A stretch of DNA of 64,000 nucleotides from Abditibacterium sp. Its GTDB lineage: Bacteria; Armatimonadota; Abditibacteriia; Abditibacteriales; Abditibacteriaceae. Under the pieces are notes generated by a model. It did not search any database, was not told the origin of the DNA, and saw only the letters and a list, made by a program, of their open reading frames with translations. Numbering within the stretch: position 1 is the stretch's first letter; each line of letters starts with the position of its first letter. The DNA lies in assembly GCA_030448265.1 (NCBI GenBank), contig JAUJNG010000002.1, positions 310,001 to 374,000 of the forward strand. The letters are read 5' to 3'. The translations under genes were made by a program, and so were the position numbers. Shown here piece by piece: positions 28,401 through 36,869 of the stretch.

Positions 28401-30268
28401 ATTATGCGTTCGGTCGCGGCGCGATAAGCGGCCACTTTTGCGGGCGAATTGATGTTGTTGCCCATCCAGCCCATGTGCGGCATGATGCCCGAAATCGGCA
28501 TACCACCACGGTCGGCGACTTCAAACCAATCGGTGAAACGCACGGCGCTGCTGCGCTCTTCGATGCTTTCAGGCCATATCTCGCCAAAGTTGTAGCCCAG
28601 TTCAAATGCCTCGTTCAGCGTGTCGCCTGCTCCCATCGGGCTGCCGCCCAGCAAGAACGGGCGCATGCGGAACGGCGTGCCGTTGAGGAAGACCTGCCGA
28701 CCCTCAATCCACGTTTCGCGGAACCCGAATTTGGCTACCGGCTCATCGTCAAGCCCCGCGCCCTTGGCGCTTAAACGCAGGGTATAGAGGTTCGGCTGTT
28801 TGTAATCCCACAAACGCGGGTTGTCCCACGCCCAATTGACTTTCACACGCTGTGTCGCACCGGCTATAACATTGACGGTCTGGGTGAAACGCTTTTCTTC
28901 CCTCCCGTTCTCGTCCACCAGACTGCCGACAAGCTGCACCGGCCCGCTTTGCGTCACGCCGGACAACTCGATGTCCACGCCCAGTTGCTTCTTGCGGACG
29001 CTCGGTTGAACATAAACGTCGCTGACATAAACGCCGCGAGGACGGCTCTGCAACGTGACGTTGCCCACGATTCCAGCGGACTGCAGTTCCTTCTTGGCCG
29101 TCCAGTTCTGACCAGGCGCGTCGCCCATCATCACCAGGGCCTCGCCTGGTTCAATGGTAGCGACCACAAAGGCGCGCAGCGTGACTTCTTCTCCTGCCTT
29201 CACCAGATTCGTGATGTCGAGTTCGCCTTCGGGCCAGTTCACCGTTCCCGCGGGCTTGTCGTTGACCCAGAAGGTGGCGTCGGTGCTGATGCGCTGAAAG
29301 TCAATCGAAATATGACGACCGTTCCAATCGGCGGGCACTTTGAAGCGGCGCTCATACCACGCACCGGAAAGAGTTTTGCCATCGCCCGTGAGCGTTGTGC
29401 CATTGTAACTCGTCCACTGCGGTCCGGTGCCTTTGGCGATCATTTCCTGATGGCGACGCCAGTTGCCTGGCACCGCCATATAGCCCCAGCCCTGCTTCGG
29501 CGCAGTATTGGTTTGTCCAGCCACACTTTGCGCGGGCGAAAACTTCCACCCACCGTTGAGGTTGACGCGTGCGCGTTTGGAACTCTGAACTTCCACAGGC
29601 TCGCCGCCCCAGGCGACTTTTTGGGTAGCAGGCCACGGCGCATCAATCGGAATCACCGGTGGCGCCACTGCTGACGTCACTGCTGGCGCCACTGCTGGCG
29701 TCGTCAGCGAGCTGGCAGCAACTCTCACGACGAGGTCGTCGATCTCGAACACTCCCTTCGATCCCCACAACCCAGGCTGAAGCTGCAATTGTGTGGCGTC
29801 TGCGGGAACCTGCAGAGTGACTTCTTTAGTGACCCAATCCGAATTGGCCGTCAAATCGGGAATCGCCGGATAAGTGCCAACCATTTTGTTCTGGTCATTC
29901 AGAAACGTCAGGGAAACTCGCGCGCGATGCCAGTTCTCAGGGCCTTTCTCGTAATTGGAAAGCTTGAGGCGCGCCGAAACAACGATGGCCTTGGCACGTT
30001 CGGGCAGCTTGATCACCTGGTTCAGGGCCGCGCCATCGCGCAGTTGCACCCAGCGGTTTCTGGCGTCGCCTGCCAGAGAGACGTTTTCTTGACCCCACAT
30101 GATTTCCCAACCAGCGGGTTTGTTCCCCGCCGCAGCTTGATCGAACGTGCCCTGCGGCAAAAGCGGCATGGGCAGCGTTTGAGCCTGAGCAACACTTCCA
30201 AAACCGGTCATTGCCATATATGATGCGGCTACCATAGCCGGCGCAATGTAAGAATGTTTTCGTTTCAT
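25493..30268 (-). CDS. Giant secreted GH2-like multidomain protein
   Basis: A 1591-aa protein with signal peptide (about 1-29, cleavage after AQA). Domains: jelly-roll carbohydrate-binding module (about 30-190, ending FEIDDLVVRV), GH2 sugar-binding sandwich (about 230-400), Ig-like domain (about 410-500), TIM barrel (about 505-880), two glutamine-amidotransferase-like Rossmann segments with GGRVLLSGHD and GGKVLFLARR (about 960-1330), and a C-terminal galactose-binding-like sandwich (SVDDHDDTYFNGVRIGG). The barrel keeps the nucleophile-type FVEFG. However, where GH2 enzymes have NHPSI..W..GNE this protein reads HPSIIMWGTSGNMMG, so the acid/base Glu is missing. It may be a divergent or non-hydrolytic family member. 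Possibly co-transcribed with the PhyH gene upstream. Confidence 0.8.
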   Translation of the reverse strand: MKRKHSYIAPAMVAASYMAMTGFGSVAQAQTLPMPLLPQGTFDQAAAGNKPAGWEIMWGQENVSLAGDARNRWVQLRDGAALNQVIKLPERAKAIVVSARLKLSNYEKGPENWHRARVSLTFLNDQNKMVGTYPAIPDLTANSDWVTKEVTLQVPADATQLQLQPGLWGSKGVFEIDDLVVRVAASSLTTPAVAPAVTSAVAPPVIPIDAPWPATQKVAWGGEPVEVQSSKRARVNLNGGWKFSPAQSVAGQTNTAPKQGWGYMAVPGNWRRHQEMIAKGTGPQWTSYNGTTLTGDGKTLSGAWYERRFKVPADWNGRHISIDFQRISTDATFWVNDKPAGTVNWPEGELDITNLVKAGEEVTLRAFVVATIEPGEALVMMGDAPGQNWTAKKELQSAGIVGNVTLQSRPRGVYVSDVYVQPSVRKKQLGVDIELSGVTQSGPVQLVGSLVDENGREEKRFTQTVNVIAGATQRVKVNWAWDNPRLWDYKQPNLYTLRLSAKGAGLDDEPVAKFGFRETWIEGRQVFLNGTPFRMRPFLLGGSPMGAGDTLNEAFELGYNFGEIWPESIEERSSAVRFTDWFEVADRGGMPISGIMPHMGWMGNNINSPAKVAAYRAATERIMRRYRNHPSIIMWGTSGNMMGAYRDPAYIGTIEASRKVEAAKGTPTSGAIPFGELGVSIIKSFDPTRPVFIHNGGSAGDIYTLNNYLNFIPLQEREEWLSNYVVNGQMPLAFVEFGTPVNISIMRGRNGFQNAYKSENWLTEFAAIYLGNDAYKLESADYRKQSAERFVKDQDYQWAQFMESRDNAPSWMQLQDLFIRNTWRSWRTMGMTGGMVPWDRGYARVNGKLTPAGEALRANNSDTLAWIVGAAQAGDVAAFTAKDHSYYAGEAVPKRVALLNDSRTVQRYTLRWTATLNGKPVANGEKSGDIAVGQTLFVPLEFASPSVTSKTGGVISMDATIGEVKHTDRFEFRVWPRAVASKANISVFDPEGKSSEMLRALGYTVSPWNGRANGQLLVIGRNALKTGAKLPGDLKGFVQNGGRVLLSGHDPHWLREYLGLRVSQYQSRRVFKVGENAATQGFDDADLRDWRGHSTLLNPRPDYVNSKGPDVRAGKTTYPYAGWRWGNRGTVASAAVEKPHRSGWRPLLETEFDLAYSPLMELDYGKGKIVWSQLDLEDHAALDPAAQRLARQVVNYASTAPLAPRTAVSYIGGEAGRTLLNSLGVQFKSATTLPASGLVIVGADATISDSQLENFARGGGKVLFLARRSAAGAAGLKLMEKTDFVGSLQAPAWAEARGLSASDLRWRNATSAWVASGGEGWQIGADGLLARRAVGNGVMLWSQIDPSNLPADEKTYFRFTRWRQTRALSQILANLGASFTSDEQFFSPRAEEKPVIVAVAGDWRGKQIQRLDASPSPDKGHADPGISEAAKRAVAADFNDAAWQTVQVPRDMDSYGDTWKNADGEAVFRKVIEVPAALVGQDLKLSLGSVDDHDDTYFNGVRIGGVGKENSAAYSVQRVYTIPANLVKPGKNVIAVRVWDKFGGGGIGSNTSEALMLQSGRAQAAKVATLYHPDYREDFELGDEPYRYYNW

Positions 30269-30315
30269 AAGAATATCTGGACGTCCATAGCACGCCCTAC
30301 CTTTGTTGCTACTTT

Positions 30316-30349
30316 TGGGTTAGCGACCAGAATGGGTTAGCGACCAGAA
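30316..30349. repeat. Tandem 17-bp direct repeat
   Basis: Two exact adjacent copies of TGGGTTAGCGACCAGAA lie in the 88-bp gap between the PhyH stop and the 1591-aa gene start. They could be a regulator binding site. A similar tandem pair sharing the AACCCAT core (minus strand) precedes the next secreted-protein gene at 31.9 kb. Confidence 0.75.
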
Positions 30350-30356
30350 CACAACA

Positions 30357-31118
30357 TTACTTTGCAGGAGATTGTGGGCGGCGAAAGTAATCGGCCTCGC
30401 CCGAAACCACATAAACCATCGGCTTATCTACAACAGGCACTTTGTCGTTTCCAATGGTGCCGTTGGCATCCACGTATTGCATGAAGAAAGCGCGGCGCGG
30501 CGCATCCGAATGGTTTAACTTGGAGCGATGAAGAGTTAGACCGGTGAAGGCCACCGCCTCACCCGCCTTTAAGATTGCGGGAACGCCGTCGCCTTCAACG
30601 GGAACTTCTAAGTGCCACGAGTCAGCACTTTTCTGCCCGTGGGGCAGAATCCCATTGAGATGACTGCGCGGCACAACCCAGACGCAGCCGTTGTGCAAAT
30701 CCACATCGTCCAGGGGAATCCAGACCGTCATGTTATTCTCCGGCAGCACCTTGGCATAGCCATTGTCCTGATGCCAGGGGAACTCCGATTTGCCCTTATC
30801 GGCATCGGGGAACTTGGTGACGAACTGGGTATAAATCCACGCCAGATTCGCCCCCAACACCTGTTGAACCAAAGGAATGTGCGGCCCGTTCAAGCCGTAG
30901 TCGCGCACAGGCGCCGAATAAGCCGTCATTTGACTGCGGAACAAGGTCGGCGGATTGGGGCCTGGATCGTCGTAATGCAGAGGACGGTTGCGAAATTTCG
31001 CTTCTTCCGCGCGCAGTTTCTCGATGGTTTCATCCTCCATCACACGACCTAAAAGGCACCAGCCTTCCTGGTTGTATTGATCAATCGTTGCTTGAGTGAG
31101 TGGAGTTGTCTGAATCAT
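30357..31118 (-). CDS. Phytanoyl-CoA dioxygenase (PhyH) family protein
   Basis: A 253-aa Fe(II)/2OG oxygenase. Iron ligands are FPWHQDNGY (H116, D118) and LTLHRSKLN (H197), with R209 in PRRAFFMQY. The core TVWIPLDDVDLHNGCVWVVPRSH is typical. It lies upstream of the 1591-aa GH2-like gene (88-bp gap) and downstream of a small secreted carbohydrate-binding-like protein, so again a PhyH enzyme is embedded among glycan genes. No signal peptide. It is the fourth and most compact PhyH in the window; substrate unknown. Confidence 0.88.
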   Translation of the reverse strand: MIQTTPLTQATIDQYNQEGWCLLGRVMEDETIEKLRAEEAKFRNRPLHYDDPGPNPPTLFRSQMTAYSAPVRDYGLNGPHIPLVQQVLGANLAWIYTQFVTKFPDADKGKSEFPWHQDNGYAKVLPENNMTVWIPLDDVDLHNGCVWVVPRSHLNGILPHGQKSADSWHLEVPVEGDGVPAILKAGEAVAFTGLTLHRSKLNHSDAPRRAFFMQYVDANGTIGNDKVPVVDKPMVYVVSGEADYFRRPQSPAK

Positions 31119-31259
31119 TGCTGCTTCAACGTGATGTGTTGTTTGAGTGACTTTGTCCTAATGCACCCTGTGCATCTTCGGGTATCTCGCTCTTTTACCT
31201 TGATCTGCCAGGAGTGAAAGGCTGGTATAAAGAACGACTAATGACGACTCTAAAAATCT

Positions 31260-31835
31260 TCAAGTGGGATTTGGAACGACCTTGATATCGTCCACGCTGA
31301 ACTGGCCGCTCGGACCAAACACCGCGACTTGAATTATCAGCGTCTTTGCATTTTTCGGCACATCGCAATTCTGCGAAATGACCTTCCACCCGCTGTCTTT
31401 ATTCAAACGCGGGCCACCAAACTGAGACAAGCTCTTCGCATTGGCATCATGGAAGTCCAGATTCAAACGCGGTCCTTGCCAACCTTGCTTGCCCATCTTG
31501 ACTTTTGTCGCTTTCATGCGCGCCGAAATTCGCAGAGTCTTCCATTGTGGCTTCAACGCAAGTCGATAGGTGATGAACGGTGTGTGGCGCTTATCGTTGG
31601 GCGCCACAACGACATAATGATTGACCCGTCCAGCTTTAGTTTCTTTGACTACTTTGGCATTGGGAGAAAAGCCACTCCAGCCGGTTGGATTGCCCTTTTT
31701 ATCTAAGGCTTCAAAGCTGCCCGCAGCGAGCACATTTTTCGGCGCTTGAGCTTGAGCAGACATCGGCAAGAAGAATATTTCGCAGCCAAGAGCCAACGAA
31801 AATAAACCGAGACGTGGTTTAATGAATGGTTTCAT
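31260..31835 (-). CDS. Small secreted jelly-roll carbohydrate-binding-like protein
   Basis: A 191-aa protein with signal peptide (hydrophobic LGLFSLALGCEIFFLPMSAQA). The mature part is one beta-sandwich that parallels the first domain of the 1591-aa protein at both ends: it opens with a G-SFEALDKKGNPTGW pattern (compare GTFDQAAAGNKPAGW) and closes with GQFSVDDIKVVP (compare GVFEIDDLVVRV). It is therefore a stand-alone version of that carbohydrate-binding module, with no catalytic domain. Role inferred: binding of a glycan outside the cell. It precedes the PhyH and 1591-aa genes on the same strand. Confidence 0.72.
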   Translation of the reverse strand: MKPFIKPRLGLFSLALGCEIFFLPMSAQAQAPKNVLAAGSFEALDKKGNPTGWSGFSPNAKVVKETKAGRVNHYVVVAPNDKRHTPFITYRLALKPQWKTLRISARMKATKVKMGKQGWQGPRLNLDFHDANAKSLSQFGGPRLNKDSGWKVISQNCDVPKNAKTLIIQVAVFGPSGQFSVDDIKVVPNPT

Positions 31836-31936
31836 GATAATATCAGAAAAATGCGCGTTTTTGGTTGATTTTGCAAAGAACGGGCTTTGTAAAAGAGTGT
31901 TTTGTAATTAGATCATTGGCTGGCTGATCCATACCC

Positions 31937-31968
31937 AATGATGGGTTGCCAAAATGATGGGCTGCCAA
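31937..31968. repeat. Tandem 16-bp direct repeat upstream of the small CBM-like gene
   Basis: AATGATGGGTTGCCAA is followed immediately by AATGATGGGCTGCCAA (one mismatch), about 100 bp before the minus-strand start at 31835. The position fits a regulator site. Read on the minus strand each unit carries CCCATCATT, and one carries AACCCAT, which is also found in the 30.3-kb repeat pair. Confidence 0.7.
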
Positions 31969-32019
31969 GTGGAAAGTGCATGCACCGCGTTAAGGCTCGG
32001 AGCAATTGCTGAGATGAAT

Positions 32020-32057
32020 CAAGCCGTTGATGTCCCGTGACGGGCACCAACGGCTTG
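32020..32057. terminator. Hairpin after the prepilin-like gene
   Basis: A 10-bp perfect stem CAAGCCGTTG/CAACGGCTTG encloses a smaller CCCGT/ACGGG stem. It lies 24 bp after the DUF1559 stop at 32081. There is no strong T-run on the minus strand, so termination is plausible but not certain. Confidence 0.5.
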
Positions 32058-32080
32058 TATTTTGATTCAGCCTATATAGA

Positions 32081-33007
32081 TTATCTGGGGCTAAAAGTGA
32101 CGGCGCCTGCACCAGGGCCGCTGTATTCCGTGCCTGCAGCCAGTGAACTTCGATGGTTGGAACCAGAGGTTTGAGCATCTGTCGGATTGACGGCCGTCCA
32201 GCCGGTTGAAACCGCGCTTCCCTTATACCATTTGACGTGACCATCGGCCATCAGGAAGTTGGCACCTTCAAAGTGGCGACCGACCAAATACCTACCTCCG
32301 CCAAATCCTCCATTGTTGCTGAATGCCGTATCGGTCATGGTGCCGGTTCGCCCGCCCATAAAGCCAGTGGCGTAGGCAGCACTCTGATTGCCTCTGTCGC
32401 CGGATGTGAATAGATGCCCTGGATACCCGTTACCTCCAGCCGAAGCGTCGCCACTGTTGGGGGTAAAACCATTGCGGGATTCTGCCACTACATCGGCAGC
32501 ATTAGCGCGATTTTGAGTTTCAAACAACAACACTGTGCGCGCCGGACTGTTGAATGCGGCCAAAGCACCGCTTACACCAGCCCTTAGATTATTGTCTATT
32601 TGCAGGGTAGGATTTGCAGTGATCGCACCGTTAATGGCATAAGAAATATCCTGTGGGCCACCGCTGGTAATGTTTGCGCCGGAGCTGGGGCAGCCGTAAA
32701 CACCGATGCTCTTAACGTAGGGATAAACCTGTCCACCCCACCCTGCACCAATGCCATGATTGGTTCCTGGCGTTCCTGCACCTTTGCGCAAACCGTTTGG
32801 ATACGTTTCATCGTAATCCTGCGTATATTGCATAAGAGCCAAACCCAACTGTTTCAAATTGGACTGACAGGACGAACGCCGCGCATTTTCGCGGGCGCGT
32901 CCGAAGACAGGAAACAGGATCGCGGCCAGGATAGCTATGATGGCTATGACCACAAGAAGTTCTATAAGCGTAAAAGCTTTGCGTTGCGTTAATCGATGAT
33001 TGTTCAT
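32081..33007 (-). CDS. DUF1559 prepilin-like protein (N-terminal methylation motif)
   Basis: 308 aa from ATG 33007 (AAGGA about 9 nt upstream); the 53 residues added in the track ORF run into the LacI gene and are rejected. The N-terminus has the type IV prepilin cleavage/methylation signature [22 protein letters not shown]. The C-terminal domain ends with the DUF1559 H-x9-DG motif ([20 protein letters not shown]). Such proteins are membrane-anchored pseudopilins, very numerous in Planctomycetes, Lentisphaerae and Armatimonadota. The [12 protein letters not shown] form plus [11 protein letters not shown] is what I associate with Armatimonadota. It starts 11 bp after the lacI stop, so it shares that autoregulated transcript. 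Confidence 0.92.
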   Translation of the reverse strand: MNNHRLTQRKAFTLIELLVVIAIIAILAAILFPVFGRARENARRSSCQSNLKQLGLALMQYTQDYDETYPNGLRKGAGTPGTNHGIGAGWGGQVYPYVKSIGVYGCPSSGANITSGGPQDISYAINGAITANPTLQIDNNLRAGVSGALAAFNSPARTVLLFETQNRANAADVVAESRNGFTPNSGDASAGGNGYPGHLFTSGDRGNQSAAYATGFMGGRTGTMTDTAFSNNGGFGGGRYLVGRHFEGANFLMADGHVKWYKGSAVSTGWTAVNPTDAQTSGSNHRSSLAAGTEYSGPGAGAVTFSPR

Positions 33008-33018
33008 TTGATTTCCTT

Positions 33019-34092
33019 CTAAACAGACTTTGGTGCAGACGTGCTGCTCCGAATGACAAGTTGACTCTTGACTTCTCGCGTAATGGGTGGCCCCTGAAGG
33101 GTGCCATCCAAACGGTCGCACAAGATTTGAACGACGGTGTGACTCAATTCCTTGACGGGACGGCACATCGTTGTGAGCGGCACAAAGGCGCCGCGCGCCG
33201 CAGCGGTATCGTCGCAGCCAATAACACTGACATCGTCAGGAACCCGTAAACCGGCGCGCATCACGGTATGAACAAACGCCGCCGCCGCGTTGTCGTTGAC
33301 GATGCAGACACCCGTTGGGCGCTCGCGCAACGCCATGAACCTCGCTGCATGTTCAATTCCGGCGTCCTCGTAACCGGTCTTACCCCATACCCACTCAGGG
33401 CACAGCGCGAGGTTGGCTTCGGCGAGGGCGCGCTCGAAACCCTCGTAGCGATTGCTGGAGAGCACTTGGTCGCCATGTGCGAAGAAACCGAGGTTGCGGT
33501 GCCCCAACTGGATCAAATACTTTGCTTGGAGGTAACTTTCCTGAGCTGTGTCGAGCAACACTTGATCGGCCCGAAAAGGTTGGTTTTTTGAAGCGGCGCG
33601 CGATGACGTCCAACAAACAAGAATACCGCCCCCATCCACATATTGTTTCAAGACATCGTAAGCGTGGGGTTCAAGACCTGTGCTGGAGAACAAAATCGCC
33701 TGGGGATTTTGACGACACATCTGGCGCAAAACCGCAGTTTGACGCTTATCGACTTGCTGCACATAAAGCGGCAGCACATGATCATCAATCTGGAAACCCC
33801 GCTCGTCCAAGCGATGGCAGATCTCCGACTGCGTCATTGACGCTACACCCAAATCCATGCTGCTAAGCAAGCCGATGGTGTTGGCGCATCCCCCGTTACG
33901 CAGCCGCTGTGCGTGGGGATTAGGCTCAAACCCCAACTCGCGCGCCTTTGTTAGCACTGCTTCGCGCGTCTGCGCCGACATGCGCCGCTTGCCACTGAAA
34001 GCGCCGGAGACGGTGGCAACCGAGACCCCCGTCATTCGCGCGATGTCCTGAATCGTCGCCCTTTTTTCAACCCGCTCCATGACCTGGTTCAT
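33019..34092 (-). CDS. LacI family transcriptional regulator
   Basis: A 357-aa regulator. N-terminal HTH and hinge are [24 protein letters not shown] and [15 protein letters not shown] (about 12-65), then a periplasmic-binding-protein-like sensor domain ([14 protein letters not shown], about 290). The start at 34092 is supported by AAAGGA 10 nt upstream; ATG 34080 is possible. Its own promoter has an operator-like palindrome overlapping the leader and Shine-Dalgarno region, so autorepression is likely. The same operator occurs at 16.4 kb, making that operon a predicted target. It is co-transcribed with a prepilin-like gene. Ligand unknown, presumably a sugar from the local pathway. Confidence 0.92.
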   Translation of the reverse strand: MNQVMERVEKRATIQDIARMTGVSVATVSGAFSGKRRMSAQTREAVLTKARELGFEPNPHAQRLRNGGCANTIGLLSSMDLGVASMTQSEICHRLDERGFQIDDHVLPLYVQQVDKRQTAVLRQMCRQNPQAILFSSTGLEPHAYDVLKQYVDGGGILVCWTSSRAASKNQPFRADQVLLDTAQESYLQAKYLIQLGHRNLGFFAHGDQVLSSNRYEGFERALAEANLALCPEWVWGKTGYEDAGIEHAARFMALRERPTGVCIVNDNAAAAFVHTVMRAGLRVPDDVSVIGCDDTAAARGAFVPLTTMCRPVKELSHTVVQILCDRLDGTLQGPPITREVKSQLVIRSSTSAPKSV

Positions 34093-34094
34093 AT

Positions 34095-34149
34095 TTGAGT
34101 AATCCTTTACCCAAAAATATTATACCCATTTATCCCAAATTTCAAACAT
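34095..34149 (-). promoter_or_regulatory. lacI promoter with operator (autoregulation site)
   Basis: Leftward: ATGTTTGAA (34141-34149), TATAAT (34119-34124) in ATGGGTATAAT, then TTGGGTAAAGGATTACTCAA (minus-strand text, 34095-34114), an imperfect version of the 16.4-kb palindrome. Spacing from ATGTTT to TATAAT is 25 bp in both arrays. The operator ends 2 bp before the start codon and overlaps the ribosome-binding site, so bound repressor would block its own gene. Confidence 0.8.
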
Positions 34150-34476
34150 TTATTTTTTGGCGGCTATTTTAGGATCTGTAGTCACCAACAGGAGTTGCCG
34201 TGTCGCGCTCTTCAGGCAGGGACAAGTTCCGCAGTGTGTCACCATAAAAAGCATCAGCGCGGAAGTTCACGCTCATGCCCTGATTTCACATTTCGTTTGG
34301 CGAGGTCTGTTAAAGGTTGAAAAACTTGGGCACTTCTACCAAAGGTCTTCCCTTGACCGTTGGCAGCGCAAAGGCGCCTGTCTCCCTTCTAAAGCCTCGC
34401 CATTCCAAATCCGTGCCTCGCGCGCTCCTTCAATTTTCGGCGGGCATTTCAGAGCAGTGACTCTCGGTGCATGCAC
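34150..34476. other. Intergenic region with no supported gene
   Basis: The 327 bp between the lacI promoter and the stop of the second GH95 gene. The plus-strand ORF 34157-34528 has a low-complexity, Arg/Ser-rich translation without recognisable domain and runs into the GH95 coding region, so it is not accepted. I see no strong hairpin or repeat here. Confidence 0.6.
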
Positions 34477-36798
34477 TCAAGCGCGAAATTCAAGATCGAC
34501 ACTGCCAGAAACCAGTTCTATCGTCTGAGAAGAAGGTTGGAAGTGGTTGGGCAGGCGCAGTGTGATGTTTTGGGGAATGCGGGAACTCAGCTTCAGCGAA
34601 AGTGCCCGTCCATTTTCCGACCAAGAGAGATCGACCGTCACTCCACACCGTGTCGTGATTCCCCGCACGTTTCCATGGGGCCATGCATCTGGTAAGGCGG
34701 GAAGCAGGTGCAAAAAGCCTGGGCGCGAACGAACCAGCATTTCACAAACCGCTGAGACAAAGCCCATTCCGGCCTCGATTTGAAAGGGAGGCTGCGCTCC
34801 TTGCCCCCAATACATCGACAGCCCCTGGGCGCGCCAGTCGTTGTGCCAGGTCAGCAGGTTCGGCGTGGTGCAACTACGCAGCAACATTTCCAGGTTCTCC
34901 AGCGCCCGTTCACCCTGCCCGCTGCGTGCCCAGAGGTTAGCCATAAAGGCGAAACTCCAGCCGGCCATGCTACTCAGCTCATTTTGGCGCAATTCCAGAG
35001 CGCGCACTGCCTGTGCGTAAATTTCCGGTGTGTCTTCCGGATTGATCTCCCAACTGGGAAACAGCCCATACAAGTGCGACATATGCCGGTGGGTCTGAAC
35101 GTCGGCCAGATCCGCGTGCATCCATTCGCGCAAACCACCCTCCGCATTGGTTGCATAGGTTGGCAATGCGGCCAGAAGCTGCCGGTAGTTCTCCTCCCGC
35201 TCATCGGTTTCTTCCAGGACTCGTAACGCTTCCAGCAGATTGTAGAGCGTTTCGCGGCAAACCGTCACATCCATGGTCGCATCCGCCACTGTTATCGGTT
35301 TTCCGGCGGGGGAATTCTCTGGCGAGATAGAAGGCGAGAAATGCGCGATGCCATCGCGAATTTCGACGAAGTCAAGGTAAAAAATTGCAGTTTCTCGTAG
35401 CCAGGGCAGCGTGCGTGTCCGAAGAAACTCGCGGTCTCCGGTTACCAGCCAGTGTTCCCACCAGTGCTGCGCCATCCATCCGGCTCCAGCCGTCCAGTGG
35501 ACGAAGTCGCCATGACGCACCTGCCCATGTGTTCCCATTGAGGTGGGCAGCATAATCCCGCGGCAGCCAAACAACTGTCGGGCATTAGTGCGATATTCAT
35601 CCCAAAACTCAAAGAAATAATCCGCCAGCGGTTCGATAAGATGTGCGAGGCCCGTCTGCGGCGCGGGCCAATACGTCATCTGCACATTGATGTTGTTATG
35701 GTAATCGCTGGCCCAGGCTGGTTTGTAATCGCCATTCCAACGGCCCTGAAGGTTCGCCGGCCAGGAATCTTCGCGAGTCGAAGTAACCAGCAGGTGGCGC
35801 TGGCAGGCCACCATGCGTTCGACCAGTGCGTTAGGGACATCGCCTTCAAAGGCCTCTTGCACCAGCACATTGTTTGGCTTGCCGCGATCCGCCTCGTCCG
35901 CCCCCAAATCCAGAGAAAAAGCGTTGACTAGAGGCTCGTGAATCTCAAGGTGTCGCTGAAGGAGCGTTTCGTAATTTGTTGGAAGCGACCCCATCTCTTC
36001 GAGCAAACGGGGTATCGCGGAATCGGCAGGTTCATTCCACCAACACTTGACCAGAAACAAAGCTGACCCAGCGTCTTGCACACCCGTCCAGGCGCCTCCC
36101 CAATACTCATCATCGTATGTGCTGCCTCCGCCGAGGGGCATGCTCTGGAGAACCGCACCGAATTCACGGCCATCTTCGTAACGCCCCATGTGGGCGTGCC
36201 AGCCGGTTCCCTGGCGTGCGTCCCAGGTAATGGGCGGCAACTCCCGATGTGGTTTCCGACCTGACCCGTAATCCGTCACATCCTCCACGCCGTGCGGACG
36301 CAGACGGCAAGCCATGCGCAAATCTCCCTGTGCCCAGCCGTCAACCGTGAGGACGACGACATCATCGGCGCGCGACACAAAAAGGCGACGCTCATGGTGG
36401 CGTCCCTGCATTGTCCATGCAACGACAACCTCGCCGGTGTTCAGGTCGAGTGAGGAACGATAATCCCGTGTCGCTGAGATGTCGTGATGATGAATCCATA
36501 TCTCGCCGAGAGGGTGGTAATCGGCGGTGTCGCAGTGATAATCAACCGCTTTGAGCGCAGAGGGGAAAACAGCGGCGGCCTCGACCCAACGGCCTTCGGC
36601 TTGCAGACGGCGGATTTCTGGCAGTTGGGGAGCCAGATGGGGCAGTTCACCCCGCGACTTCTCGATCCAGCAACGGTGATGGTTGAGCACGACCCAGTCC
36701 TGGGCTACATGGCCAAACACGAGTGCCCCCAGTGGCCCGTTGCCAGTAGGTATGGCATCTTCCCAGCGATTAGCTGGTTGATTCAAGGTAAAGGACAT
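34477..36798 (-). CDS. GH95 family glycoside hydrolase
   Basis: A 773-aa second GH95 protein. The start is set at ATG 36798 (MSFTLNQPANRWEDAIPTGNGPLGALVFG), the family N-terminus; the 51 residues before it in the track ORF are decayed transposase DNA. Barrel features are DYHNNINVQMTYWPAPQ and FQIEAGMGFVSAVCEMLV. The latter aligns with the FQIDGNLGG motif of the first GH95, but Asp-Gly-Asn is replaced by Glu-Ala-Gly, so the catalytic Asp position differs. It may have altered activity. No clear Shine-Dalgarno precedes the start, and the promoter region appears to have been overwritten by the IS remnant, so expression is uncertain. Confidence 0.85.
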   Translation of the reverse strand: MSFTLNQPANRWEDAIPTGNGPLGALVFGHVAQDWVVLNHHRCWIEKSRGELPHLAPQLPEIRRLQAEGRWVEAAAVFPSALKAVDYHCDTADYHPLGEIWIHHHDISATRDYRSSLDLNTGEVVVAWTMQGRHHERRLFVSRADDVVVLTVDGWAQGDLRMACRLRPHGVEDVTDYGSGRKPHRELPPITWDARQGTGWHAHMGRYEDGREFGAVLQSMPLGGGSTYDDEYWGGAWTGVQDAGSALFLVKCWWNEPADSAIPRLLEEMGSLPTNYETLLQRHLEIHEPLVNAFSLDLGADEADRGKPNNVLVQEAFEGDVPNALVERMVACQRHLLVTSTREDSWPANLQGRWNGDYKPAWASDYHNNINVQMTYWPAPQTGLAHLIEPLADYFFEFWDEYRTNARQLFGCRGIMLPTSMGTHGQVRHGDFVHWTAGAGWMAQHWWEHWLVTGDREFLRTRTLPWLRETAIFYLDFVEIRDGIAHFSPSISPENSPAGKPITVADATMDVTVCRETLYNLLEALRVLEETDEREENYRQLLAALPTYATNAEGGLREWMHADLADVQTHRHMSHLYGLFPSWEINPEDTPEIYAQAVRALELRQNELSSMAGWSFAFMANLWARSGQGERALENLEMLLRSCTTPNLLTWHNDWRAQGLSMYWGQGAQPPFQIEAGMGFVSAVCEMLVRSRPGFLHLLPALPDAWPHGNVRGITTRCGVTVDLSWSENGRALSLKLSSRIPQNITLRLPNHFQPSSQTIELVSGSVDLEFRA

Positions 36799-36869
36799 AA
36801 TTCGGCTTTTCACTTTTTTCCAGGTTTTGTCTGAGTGCGAACAGTCGAAGAAATTCACGGCAGGCTGAA

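Noticed and set aside
33008-33166. N-terminal extension of the DUF1559 ORF
   Set aside because: Overlaps the 3' end of lacI; the prepilin signal and a Shine-Dalgarno place the start at 33007.
34157-34528. 123-aa plus-strand ORF between lacI and GH95
   Set aside because: Low-complexity translation that runs into a real gene on the other strand; no start signals.
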